From positions 2,046,001 to 2,110,000 of the forward strand of contig NZ_JAGSYA010000004.1 of assembly GCF_025685395.1 (NCBI RefSeq): DNA of 64,000 bases, read 5' to 3'. Origin of the DNA: Terriglobus tenax. GTDB lineage: Bacteria; Acidobacteriota; Terriglobia; Terriglobales; Acidobacteriaceae. Numbering within the stretch: the stretch's first letter is position 1; the number at the start of each line of letters is the position of its first letter. The position numbers and the translations under genes were made by a program. This document shows positions 16,708-24,345 of the stretch, one piece after another. The notes under the pieces are model-generated. The model saw only the letters and a list, made by a program, of their open reading frames with translations, was not told the origin of the DNA and ran no database searches.

Positions 16708-18957
16708 CTATTTCCACTCGATGCTGGACTCGTCCGCGTGGCTGAATTCCACGTAAGGACCGGCAGAGTCTGTCATCAGCTTCGCCGAAGTCCCATTGAC
16801 GGTGACGGACCGCACACGGCCGAACTTCCAGCGGATCGTGATCTTTGCCGCCTTACCCTTGATCTTCAGCGAATCGGCGTCGCGGGTCACCGTGCGGCCC
16901 TCAAAGTCCTCGATCGTTTTGGCCGGGCCGGAGAAGCCGGAGATCAGCTCATAGACGCGGCGGTCGTCCAGCGTCTTCACGGTCTTGCTGCCGGACTCCC
17001 CGGACGGCACCAGCGTCATGACATCCTCAGGGATCTTCGCGATCACCGCGCCGGCACGGACGTAGAGCGGCAGCACATCCATGGAAGCCTCCACCACGAT
17101 GGTCTTGCCGCCGGCGGCCTGCCCGCCGGTCCAGTAGTTCACCCAGTCGCCCGCAGGCAGGTAGACCGGCCGCTGCGTGCCTTCGTTGAGAACGGGGGCG
17201 ACCAGGAAATCGTCGCCGAACAGAAATTCGTCTTTCGACTCACGGGCCTGCTTGTCGTCCTGGTAGTGCAGCACCAGGGCACGCATCAGCGGCATGCCGG
17301 TTTTGCTGGCCTGCTGCGCGGCGGCATAGCGATACGGAAACAGGCTCATGTGCAGCACGGCGTACTTGCGATAGTTGCGCAGAGCTTCGTCACCGTAGCT
17401 CCACGGGCCACGGTTCTTGGTGTTCAACACCTCCATGGCGGGCGAAAAGGCGGCCACCTGTGTCCAGCGCATGAAGTTCACAGGATCAGGCTCCGCCCCA
17501 CCGAAGTATCCGCCGAGGTCGGCGGTCCACATGGCCATACCGCTCATACCAGCGCCCAGACCTGCGGTCACCACGGTCGGCAGGCCGTCTTCCGGCGAGA
17601 AGCTGCCCTCGTTGTCGCCGCCCCACAGCATGGCGATGTTGTGGTTTCCCACCGTGGCGGAACGTGCGAACAGAACGCCGTTGCCTTTCAGGTCTTTCTG
17701 AATCAGCTCTTCCATCGCGTTGTTGTAGAGCACCGCGAACTTATTCCGCATCAGCCGCTGGTCGGTGCCGTCTGCAAACTTGACCGGGCCAATGAAGTTG
17801 CCTTCGGCGTCATCGTCCTTGAAGCCGTCGGCCCCCAGCTTGATGACCTTGCGAATCTGGTCCTGCCACCACTGCTTCGCCGCCGGGTTGGTGAAATCGA
17901 TGATCGAGCCTTTGCCCTTCCACCATTCGCCCACGTAAGGCGAGCCGTCTTCGTTCTTCACGAAGTAGCCGCCTGCCGCAGCCTCCTTGTAGTTGGAGCT
18001 TTCGACATCTACCTTGTCGGCAAAGCCCGGCTCGCCAGGAGTCTTTGTCTGGCTGTTGATCCACGGCGTGTGCCACAGCACCAGCTTGAAGCCCTCCTCA
18101 TGCACATGCTTGATGGTGCCGGTAATGTCAGAAAACTGCTTCGGGTTGAACTCGTAGCTGTTATAGCCCGTGGCCCAGGGCGAGTCGACCAGCTCCACGC
18201 TTGCGGGCAGGCCAAGGATGCGCGTCTTGTCGACGTCCTCGCGCACATCGGCATCGTTGCGATGGTAGTCACGGCCGATCCATGGAGCGAAGGCCCAGTA
18301 GGGCGGCAGCATGGGGCGTCCCACCGTGGCGGTGAAGCGGTCAAGGATCTTCGGGAACTCCGGTCCGGTAAAGAGGACGATACGCAGCCGCTCGGCGGGG
18401 ACAGAGACATTCACTTCGTAGCGATCGGCGGCGTTCATGTCGAAGACAGCCTCGGCGGTGGTGTCCACCCACAGGCCGTAACCGGTAGTCGAAAGATAGA
18501 ACGGGATGGGCTTATAGGTGCCCGCACCCTTGGAATAGGCATTGTCCTGCGACAGGTTGCGGATGACCTCGTGGGAGTGGTTCAGCGTGTTGTAGTGCTC
18601 GCCCAGGCCGAAGTATCCGGCGGCGCCATCGTGCACCTGGAACTCCCAGTCCCCGACGGCATAGGCCAGCGAGGTGATCTCGTAGATGCCTTCACCAAGC
18701 TGCTTCAGGTGAAGCTTCGACACGGCAACCGGTGAGCCTTCGAAGCTGAAGTCATGCAGCACCAGGTCCTTGATCTCAATGGCTGTCGGTCCAGGCCGAA
18801 GGCCGGGAAGCGTGAGCGCAATCGAATCTGTGCCGCGGCGGTCAAAGCCCTCTACCGGAGGATCGCCCACACGCTGCGGATCGGCGGGGCGCTGGGTTTG
18901 TGCAAAGGCTGCGGCAGAAAGAAGAACGACGGGCAGAAGTCGGCGCAGTACGGTCAC
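16708..18957 (-). CDS. Secreted GH31 alpha-glucosidase/alpha-xylosidase family protein
   Basis: 749 aa. A signal peptide (RRLLPVVLLSAAAFAQ) sends it to the periplasm. The N-terminal galactose-mutarotase-like domain is followed by the GH31 (beta/alpha)8 barrel: YWAFAPWIGRDYHRN marks the domain start, SVELVDSPWATGYNSYEFN and LVLWHTPWIN are early strands, GADGFKDDDAEGN carries the expected nucleophile aspartate, and MWGGDNEGSFS and MWTADLGGYFGG are conserved further on. C-terminal beta domains follow. Specificity (glucose, xylose or galactose linkages) cannot be decided. GTG 18957 has GGAG nine bases upstream. With the trehalase and the polyphosphate glucokinase it suggests oligosaccharide use. 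Confidence 0.88.
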   Translation of the reverse strand: MTVLRRLLPVVLLSAAAFAQTQRPADPQRVGDPPVEGFDRRGTDSIALTLPGLRPGPTAIEIKDLVLHDFSFEGSPVAVSKLHLKQLGEGIYEITSLAYAVGDWEFQVHDGAAGYFGLGEHYNTLNHSHEVIRNLSQDNAYSKGAGTYKPIPFYLSTTGYGLWVDTTAEAVFDMNAADRYEVNVSVPAERLRIVLFTGPEFPKILDRFTATVGRPMLPPYWAFAPWIGRDYHRNDADVREDVDKTRILGLPASVELVDSPWATGYNSYEFNPKQFSDITGTIKHVHEEGFKLVLWHTPWINSQTKTPGEPGFADKVDVESSNYKEAAAGGYFVKNEDGSPYVGEWWKGKGSIIDFTNPAAKQWWQDQIRKVIKLGADGFKDDDAEGNFIGPVKFADGTDQRLMRNKFAVLYNNAMEELIQKDLKGNGVLFARSATVGNHNIAMLWGGDNEGSFSPEDGLPTVVTAGLGAGMSGMAMWTADLGGYFGGAEPDPVNFMRWTQVAAFSPAMEVLNTKNRGPWSYGDEALRNYRKYAVLHMSLFPYRYAAAQQASKTGMPLMRALVLHYQDDKQARESKDEFLFGDDFLVAPVLNEGTQRPVYLPAGDWVNYWTGGQAAGGKTIVVEASMDVLPLYVRAGAVIAKIPEDVMTLVPSGESGSKTVKTLDDRRVYELISGFSGPAKTIEDFEGRTVTRDADSLKIKGKAAKITIRWKFGRVRSVTVNGTSAKLMTDSAGPYVEFSHADESSIEWK

Positions 18958-18988
18958 GCGAAGTCACTCCATGGTTGCTGGTTAAACA

Positions 18989-19026
18989 GAACGGCCTGCG
19001 GCGTATCTCAGCGGCGCAGGCCATTC
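18989..19026 (-). terminator. Terminator of the Pro/Arg-rich secreted protein gene
   Basis: GGCCTGCG (18993-19000) pairs with CGCAGGCC (19015-19022), extended by AGAA/TTCT around one mismatch; on the minus strand TTCTGTTT follows. Confidence 0.65.
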
Positions 19027-19063
19027 TATATGCTTCGGGACACGAATTATTTAAGACGCAGGC

Positions 19064-19420
19064 TTACCGTCCGTAGAAACCATTGCGGGGACCGTTGGTG
19101 ATGTGGTCCCAGCCGACGCGGTAGCCGCGCTGGAAGCCGCTGCGATAGGCGTTCATATCGCGGCGCGCTACAGGAGGCCGACGATACTCATCGCGGTTGT
19201 TCGGCGTGGGGCGGCGATGGTTCTCAAAGTCTTTCTGCGCGCCGTAGATGCCATCGCGGAAGCCCTGCTGCTCAATGGCGCGGAACTCACGCGGAGGAGC
19301 ATCCCAACCGTATCCCGGCGGCGGAGGAGGCGGCGGCCCCTGTGCAATGGCGTTCGCGGTAAAAGTGCCTGCCAACATCACAGCCGCGAGAGAAAATCCT
19401 GCAAGTCGTTTGCTGATCAT
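19064..19420 (-). CDS. Secreted Pro- and Arg-rich hypothetical protein, 118 aa
   Basis: A signal peptide (residues 1-26, ending ANAIA) is followed by a run of seven prolines, then charged, aromatic-rich repeats: FRAIEQQGFRDGIYGAQKD and MNAYRSGFQRGYRVGWD have related spacing of Gly, Arg and aromatic residues, which resembles a duplicated FxxGxxxG-type unit. This composition occurs in secreted acidobacterial proteins of unknown function. GGAGG with a good spacing precedes the ATG. It is divergent from the EAL gene. Confidence 0.75.
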   Translation of the reverse strand: MISKRLAGFSLAAVMLAGTFTANAIAQGPPPPPPPGYGWDAPPREFRAIEQQGFRDGIYGAQKDFENHRRPTPNNRDEYRRPPVARRDMNAYRSGFQRGYRVGWDHITNGPRNGFYGR

Positions 19421-19740
19421 TTTGTTTCCTCCGCCCTCTCTTACTTCCCGGGCATTTGTGAATACCCGTGTTCAGACGCAGAGTTGCGAACGAATGGTTG
19501 GTTTCATTTCCGTAATACACGGCTGGATGCCCGCAGTAAAATTCCGCATCCGCAAAGGCAAAATACGCATCGGCAACCAGCGAAATCCAATTTGGGAATA
19601 GGACATGCGGCATTTTTCATGGCCGTACTTTGCGAAGAGGTGACATACTTCTGTCGCGGATTCCCGTCTAGTTTGCGCTGTTGTGTACCGTTGGCCCCGA
19701 AGCCATCGTTTGTGATTCTCTGCTGTTCTTGGAAGACACC
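19421..19740. other. Divergent intergenic region upstream of the EAL and Pro-rich protein genes
   Basis: About 320 bp without a convincing gene. It is less GC-rich than its surroundings in the middle, holds an imperfect CGGGCAT...ATACCCG dyad near 19449-19468 and two imperfect copies of CGCATCSGCAA (near 19545 and 19567). It should contain both promoters, but no clear -35/-10 pair could be chosen. Confidence 0.5.
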
Positions 19741-21309
19741 TTGCCAGGTAAAGTTCATCCTTTCGTTCGATCGACCCTTCTGCTGTTGCTGACCGGAGCC
19801 GCCGGTGCGGCCATTGCCCTGCTGACCGCGCGATGGCTGGTTTTGGACGCCTCCCGCTCCCGCTTGTCCGCCTATGCGAATGAGCTGATCCGGTTTGATG
19901 AAACGCTCGCGGTCAACATCACCGGCAGCCTGGCTGCAGTGAATGAGTCCACGCTACCGGCCTGCAGCGAGCCGGAGCTGATGCAGATGCGCAGGCTGTT
20001 GTTCCGTTCCGATTTTCTGAAAGATATCGGACGTTTGCAGAACCAGAACAACCTGGTCTGCTCCGCGGTGGGCGGCGTGTTGCCGCACCCCGTTCCGTTT
20101 GGAACCCCCGACCTGACCACCGATGGCGGACGCAAAATTTTCTACAACCATCCGTTGCCCGCCGTGGAAGGCTACAAGGCGCAGACCATTCAGAACGGCG
20201 ATGCGTTTGTTGTTGTGAATCCGAATGTCTTCACCAACTTCAACCGTCCGCCGCTGTACTATGCCGGTTACATTCGCAGCATCCGCACGCAGAAGCGTTT
20301 GTATACCTATACGAACTTTCCCGCGCAGGGCCATCCCGACTACGTCCCTGTCGGCAAGTACCTGAACCGTAAAGGGACTCTCTACTACTCCGCCTGTTCC
20401 AACGTGAGGCCGGACTGTGTTGTGGTGGGCATTGCCGATGCAGACGTGCTGCAACCCAATAATCGCGATCTACTGTTTGCCGCCGTGGAAGGAGCGCTGG
20501 CCGGAAGCCTGTTCTGCATTGCCACCCTGATACTGCGCCGCAAATGGGGATCGATGGCATGGCGTCTGCAGCGCGCCATCCTTAAAGGCGATCTCCGGGT
20601 TGTCTACCAGCCGATCATCGACCTCTCCTCCGGCCGGATTGTGGCTGCGGAGGCTCTGTCTCGCTGGGCTGACCAGGACGGATGCGAGGTAAGCCCCGAC
20701 CACTTCGTTGCGCTTGCGGAAGAACGCGGCTTCATCCACGAACTAACATGCCACGTCCTCAGACGTACCATCGACGATCTTCCTTCCGCGCTGCGCGTGG
20801 CACCCTCCTTCCGCATCTCCGTCAACCTGTCGGCACATGACCTGAGCGACGCACAGTTTGCCGCCACCGTGGATGACCTGTTGCGAAAGAGCGGAATCGC
20901 CACACACCATCTGAGCTTTGAGCTGACAGAACGCTCCAAAGCCTGCCCGCAGAGCCTGTCTGCGGCAATCCGCGAACTGCGGCGCCGTGGACACATGATC
21001 TACATTGACGACTTCGGCACCGGCTACTCCAGCCTGGCCTATCTGAAAGACCTGACTGTCGATGTCGTGAAGGTCGACCGCGTTTTTACGCAAACAATCG
21101 CGAACGGCTCCATTATGGCCAGTATCGTTCCGCAGATTCTTTCCATGGCCGAGAGTCTTGGGCTGGCTGTGGTAGTGGAAGGGATCGAAACACAGGAGCA
21201 GATGGATTACCTGGGCAGCGTCTCCGGCAGGCTGATGGGACAAGGGTATCTTCTAGGCATGCCGATGCCTTTGGACGATCTTGTGGAGAGGCTCAAACAG
21301 CAGAACTAG
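19741..21309 (+). CDS. CSS-motif EAL domain c-di-GMP phosphodiesterase
   Basis: 522 aa from the chosen TTG. Two membrane helices (about residues 8-30 and 250-275) flank a periplasmic domain that contains LPACSEPE and NNLVCSAVGG; the latter Cys-Ser and the surrounding DIGR/FxSDF pattern identify a CSS motif domain, whose disulfide state is known to control activity in enterobacterial relatives. The cytoplasmic EAL domain has EALSRW, the substrate-binding NLSAHDL, ELTER, the DDFGTGYSSLAYL loop and VVVEGIET, so catalytic residues look intact. It hydrolyses c-di-GMP to pGpG. The start is uncertain: TTG 19741 has GGAAG before it; the frame opens to TTG 19681. The stop overlaps the convergent gene at CTAG. 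Confidence 0.9.
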   Translation: MPGKVHPFVRSTLLLLLTGAAGAAIALLTARWLVLDASRSRLSAYANELIRFDETLAVNITGSLAAVNESTLPACSEPELMQMRRLLFRSDFLKDIGRLQNQNNLVCSAVGGVLPHPVPFGTPDLTTDGGRKIFYNHPLPAVEGYKAQTIQNGDAFVVVNPNVFTNFNRPPLYYAGYIRSIRTQKRLYTYTNFPAQGHPDYVPVGKYLNRKGTLYYSACSNVRPDCVVVGIADADVLQPNNRDLLFAAVEGALAGSLFCIATLILRRKWGSMAWRLQRAILKGDLRVVYQPIIDLSSGRIVAAEALSRWADQDGCEVSPDHFVALAEERGFIHELTCHVLRRTIDDLPSALRVAPSFRISVNLSAHDLSDAQFAATVDDLLRKSGIATHHLSFELTERSKACPQSLSAAIRELRRRGHMIYIDDFGTGYSSLAYLKDLTVDVVKVDRVFTQTIANGSIMASIVPQILSMAESLGLAVVVEGIETQEQMDYLGSVSGRLMGQGYLLGMPMPLDDLVERLKQQN

Positions 21310-22145
21310 CGGCCGTGTGAGGGATCGCTGCTGTTGCTGGCGTTCAGATCAATGTGCAGGCCGGGCATCTCCGCAGCATAGCAGTTGCCATCGCGCGCGT
21401 AGGTTTTTGCGCAGCTTGCGGTAATCTCAGGCCGTCGCGGCGACTGCGCAAACTGCCACACGGTCGCGTTCATGGTGCCGCTGTCGGCCATCTTCGGGGC
21501 CGTGGTGGAAACACATCCAGGCGCGGGACCGCAGGCATCCTGCGCCACCCACAACGTGACTTCGTGCAGGTGAAGCTTCTTTACCCAGGCGGTGATGTCA
21601 TCCGCCGTGGTGATGTGCACTCCTCCACCTTCGTCGACTGGCTGGCCGCTGCAATATACCCCGGGCGTGTAGCCAGCGGCGGCGACTGCTTCCGTCCACG
21701 CCAGTGTGTACGCGCGCTGCTCTTCCAGCAGGCGGCCACCTTCTTCCAGGTCAAGAAAGAGGACGGCTCCCGCGGGAAAGCCCTCGCGCTTTGCGGCAGC
21801 CACCGCAGCGACTGCTTCGCCCTTGCCAAGCATCTGTGGTGTAACACCGCGCTTTGCATTGGCTTTAATCTGCGCATCCAGCTTGCCGTTCCACAGGATC
21901 AGAAATCCATAGCCCATGGCTCGGATGCTCTCGCGCTTCCCTGCCCAGGTGTTCTTCGTCGCGCCGGGAGGATTGTTCAGCCAGTAGCCGGTAAAGGCGA
22001 AGCGCGACTTTGCGGCATGCATGGCGGCATCACCGGGGTAGTCGTTGCGGTCAAAGCCAAGCTGCGTCTGTGCGTGCGCCAGTGTTCCGGCACCCATCGT
22101 CAGCGCCAATAGAAGCCATCGAAAGTTCCGCGAAGTCAGACGCAC
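21306..22145 (-). CDS. Secreted DUF1906 (Rv2525c-like) glycoside hydrolase-like protein
   Basis: 279 aa. The signal peptide ends at AHAQ near residue 26. The following domain, starting LGFDRNDYPGDAAM and continuing with FTGYWLNNPPG, KNTWAGKRESI, GFLILWNG and AVLFLDLEEGGRL, fits the DUF1906 TIM-barrel family related to GH25 lysozymes. Late cysteines (DACGPAPGC, SCAKTYARDGNC) probably form disulfides. A role in cell-wall turnover is inferred from the fold only. The start is GTG 22145, only 23 bp from the divergent DinB-like gene, so the two promoters overlap each other's coding starts. Confidence 0.8.
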   Translation of the reverse strand: MRLTSRNFRWLLLALTMGAGTLAHAQTQLGFDRNDYPGDAAMHAAKSRFAFTGYWLNNPPGATKNTWAGKRESIRAMGYGFLILWNGKLDAQIKANAKRGVTPQMLGKGEAVAAVAAAKREGFPAGAVLFLDLEEGGRLLEEQRAYTLAWTEAVAAAGYTPGVYCSGQPVDEGGGVHITTADDITAWVKKLHLHEVTLWVAQDACGPAPGCVSTTAPKMADSGTMNATVWQFAQSPRRPEITASCAKTYARDGNCYAAEMPGLHIDLNASNSSDPSHGR

Positions 22146-22168
22146 ATACTCATGCTACCTTCAAGCGC

Positions 22169-22702
22169 ATGAGCTCAGCCATTGATCCTTGTTATCCCAT
22201 CGGAAAGCTTTCGCTTCCTGCAACCATCACGCCGGAACTTCGTAAGGAAGCCATAGCCGACATTGCCACGATGGCCGCGAAACTGAGCGCCGCACTGGAA
22301 GGGATGACCGAGGCCGAGCTTGACTCGCCTTACCGCGAAGGCGGATGGACCGTACGCCAACTTGTGCACCACATTGCCGACTCGCATATGAACGCCTTCA
22401 CGCGGCTGAAACTGGCGCTGACGGAAGAGACGCCGGTGATCCGCCCGTATGACGAGAAGGGATGGGCTCTGACCGCGGATGCCAAATTCGACGTAGCGCT
22501 TAGCCTGGAGTTGATCAAACCGCTGCACACGCGCTGGGCCATGCTGCTGGAGTCGCTGGAGGAAGCGCAGTGGAAGCGCCTGCTGCAACACCCGGAGAAG
22601 CAGGTTCCGTGGACGATCGAGATGCTGACGCTGATCTACGGCTGGCACTCGCGGCACCATGTTGCGCATATCGTTGCTGCGAAAAAAATTGTTGGTTCTT
22701 AG
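22169..22702 (+). CDS. DinB/YfiT-family putative metal-dependent enzyme (thiol transferase type)
   Basis: 177 aa. The four-helix DinB fold is supported by the YfiT-type sequence: MDPCYPIGK-like start with PCYPIGKLSLP, WTVRQLVHHIADSHMN and GWHSRHHVAHI. The His of HHIADSH and the two His of the last motif are the usual triad binding the metal. Relatives include bacillithiol S-transferases (BstA), so a low-molecular-weight thiol transfer or detoxification role is possible; this organism need not make bacillithiol. The last three codons and the stop lie inside one arm of an inverted repeat (see 22690-22807). Confidence 0.85.
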   Translation: MSSAIDPCYPIGKLSLPATITPELRKEAIADIATMAAKLSAALEGMTEAELDSPYREGGWTVRQLVHHIADSHMNAFTRLKLALTEETPVIRPYDEKGWALTADAKFDVALSLELIKPLHTRWAMLLESLEEAQWKRLLQHPEKQVPWTIEMLTLIYGWHSRHHVAHIVAAKKIVGS

Positions 22703-22807
22703 TTGCCAGTTGTTAGTTAAAGGCAAAAGGCCGTGGTCCGGAAAGCAACCCCCCACCACGACCTTTGCTTGTCGCAATGTTTTTACTCATAACTAAGAAC
22801 CAACAAC
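22690..22807. repeat. Heptad-repeat element with 16-bp terminal inverted repeats
   Basis: TTGTTGGTTCTTAGTT (22690-22705) is repeated as its exact reverse complement at 22792-22807. The left arm continues as GTTCTTA-GTTGCCA-GTTGTTA-GTTA, tandem seven-base units of the form GTTNNNA. The centre holds a terminator-like hairpin. The left arm supplies the final codons and stop of the DinB-like gene. A related heptad block without the inverted partner occurs at 38455-38482. Confidence 0.7.
22721..22772. terminator. Hairpin between convergent genes, inside the heptad element
   Basis: CGTGGT pairs with ACCACG and, past one mismatch, AAAGG with CCTTT, around a C-rich loop; T and A runs outside allow action in both directions. 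Confidence 0.55.
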
Positions 22808-22819
22808 TCACAACGGTCT

Positions 22820-23815
22820 TCACTGGACCGGCTTGCGGATGCCCAGCGTGGCGCGCTTACGCTCCTGCGGCTTGATGACTTCGCGGTTCTCCGGTGCGTT
22901 AGGGTGAACGCCGAAGTCCCATACGCCGAGGTTGATCTCTTTCTCCGAGAGAATCTCCATCAGCGCGTATTCGCCAAACTCCAATGGTTCCTTTGGTGTC
23001 AGCTTCATCCAGTGGCCGCCGGGCAGCATTTCGACGGCGGTGGGAATCACATCTTCCTGCCGCTTCGTGGTGCCGACCATCGAGATGTTGAAGCTGGAGA
23101 CCACGCGGACATCGCGGCGGACATCGCAGCGCACGATGACGTAGGTACTCTTGTCCGATCCGCCAGTGGGCGCCTGCTTCTGGTCAGCGCCATGCGTGTT
23201 GACTTCAAAGGCGTTTGAGGGCGGCTCGGTGTCATCGTCGCCAACGCGGATGTAGAGCGGCGCGTCCGGCACGTGCAGTTGAATGGGAGAGCGCTGCCCC
23301 TTGAGCTGCACCACCTGGTGCGAGGTCGACAGCGGATTGATGGCAGCCTTCAGAATGTTGTGCGCGGTCTGCTTGTTCAGCTCGCCGGAGGACTGCGCCA
23401 GCGAGACCAGCTCCGGCGTTCCCTGGAAGGTATCCATCACCAGAACGGAGGTATCTTCCGGCAGCCGCAGGTTCGGCGCGACCTCCGGTGTGCGGGCGCG
23501 CAGGTCAGCCTCTTCCTTTTCCAATTCGGGATCGAGTTGCACCGTACTTGGTGCATCCTTCGCGCCGGGAGCGTGATCCTTCTGATATTTTTCGGTCGCG
23601 ACCCAGTCGATCAGGCTGGACGGGATCTCCTCCTGCGCGGCGCCGCGTTCGGCCGAGAGATAGATCACATTCGGGCCGGAAATACGATATTTTGTGACGA
23701 CCTGGTAGCTGCCGTCTTTCAGAATGAGGCGTGTGCGCTGGGGCCCGTTATAAGGTTGTTGGGCGGGTAGAAGGGTTGTTCCAAGCAGAACAACCGGCAG
23801 AAAAAAACGCGACAT
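22820..23815 (-). CDS. Secreted hypothetical protein, 331 aa
   Basis: A short signal peptide (RFFLPVVLLGTTLLPAQ) precedes a domain opening with TRLILKDGSYQVVTKYRISGPNVIYLSAE, typical of acidobacterial exported proteins that combine a short beta-strand module with a long disordered middle (about residues 70-130, rich in Glu, Pro, Asp). The C-terminal 150 residues are predicted beta (YVIVRCDVRRDVRVV, GGHWMKLTPKEPLEFGEYALMEIL). I do not recognise a function. AGGAACG before the ATG at 23815 sets the start; the large upstream extension of the frame has no coding support. It is divergent from the small Cys/His membrane-anchored gene. Confidence 0.78.
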   Translation of the reverse strand: MSRFFLPVVLLGTTLLPAQQPYNGPQRTRLILKDGSYQVVTKYRISGPNVIYLSAERGAAQEEIPSSLIDWVATEKYQKDHAPGAKDAPSTVQLDPELEKEEADLRARTPEVAPNLRLPEDTSVLVMDTFQGTPELVSLAQSSGELNKQTAHNILKAAINPLSTSHQVVQLKGQRSPIQLHVPDAPLYIRVGDDDTEPPSNAFEVNTHGADQKQAPTGGSDKSTYVIVRCDVRRDVRVVSSFNISMVGTTKRQEDVIPTAVEMLPGGHWMKLTPKEPLEFGEYALMEILSEKEINLGVWDFGVHPNAPENREVIKPQERKRATLGIRKPVQ

Positions 23816-23899
23816 TTTCGTTCCTGGTAGCGTCTTGAACATAAGCAGCCAAACGATTAGACGCATTCGTGTGCGCTTTCGCAACTGTGTTACGGTCAA

Positions 23900-24253
23900 A
23901 TGAAGATGGGCATGATGCAACAGATCACCACCGGCGAGCGGCGCACATGGATGCGCTGGGTAGCCGTGCTGTGCATGCTGCTGATCATGGTGGCCAGCAC
24001 GGTTGAGCTGTGCCATACCCATCCGGATGCGGTGAAACCCCTGCAGAAACAGGGACAGACCGCCCCGACCGACCACTGCCCGTTGTGCGTCGCCATGCAC
24101 TCCGCCCTGCCCACTGCCCTGCAGGTGGCGCCGGAGCCGGTGATGATGGTGGGCACGGTGCAGGGTCCGGCGATAGATACGCGCCGCCGTCTTCTGTGGG
24201 CGCATGGTCTTGCCAGCAGACCTCCTCCTTTCGCGAACCTGATCGCTCTGTAA
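23900..24253 (+). CDS. DUF2946-like small membrane/periplasmic protein, 117 aa
   Basis: One N-terminal hydrophobic helix (WVAVLCMLLIMVASTVELC) leads into a short periplasmic segment with candidate metal ligands: CHTHPD and DHCPLCVAMHSA. This layout, helix then His-rich loop and HCPLC, is that of DUF2946-type proteins, which are often next to TonB-dependent receptor genes for metals. The following gene, 92 bp downstream, is indeed a TonB-dependent receptor, so joint function in uptake is inferred. Several ATG codons near the start (23900, 23906, 23912) are possible; none has a strong Shine-Dalgarno. Confidence 0.65.
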   Translation: MKMGMMQQITTGERRTWMRWVAVLCMLLIMVASTVELCHTHPDAVKPLQKQGQTAPTDHCPLCVAMHSALPTALQVAPEPVMMVGTVQGPAIDTRRRLLWAHGLASRPPPFANLIAL

Positions 24254-24345
24254 GGCAAGGGTCTCGCTGTATCTTCTGCTGTCCGTAAGAAGAGGCGCGT
24301 CCTTGCATGACGAGTCTTCCTCACCTACAGATCAGGAGTATCCCC

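Noticed and set aside
16738-18735. 665-codon plus-strand frame
   Set aside because: Antisense shadow of the GH31 gene, whose motifs are clear on the minus strand.
19500-19680. c-di-GMP riboswitch before the EAL gene
   Set aside because: Some GCAAAGGCAA-like words occur, but the conserved GEMM core and paired helices could not be drawn.
22690-22807. CRISPR array or tRNA
   Set aside because: Repeats are seven-base tandem units with no spacers, and no cas genes, cloverleaf or T-loop sequence is present.
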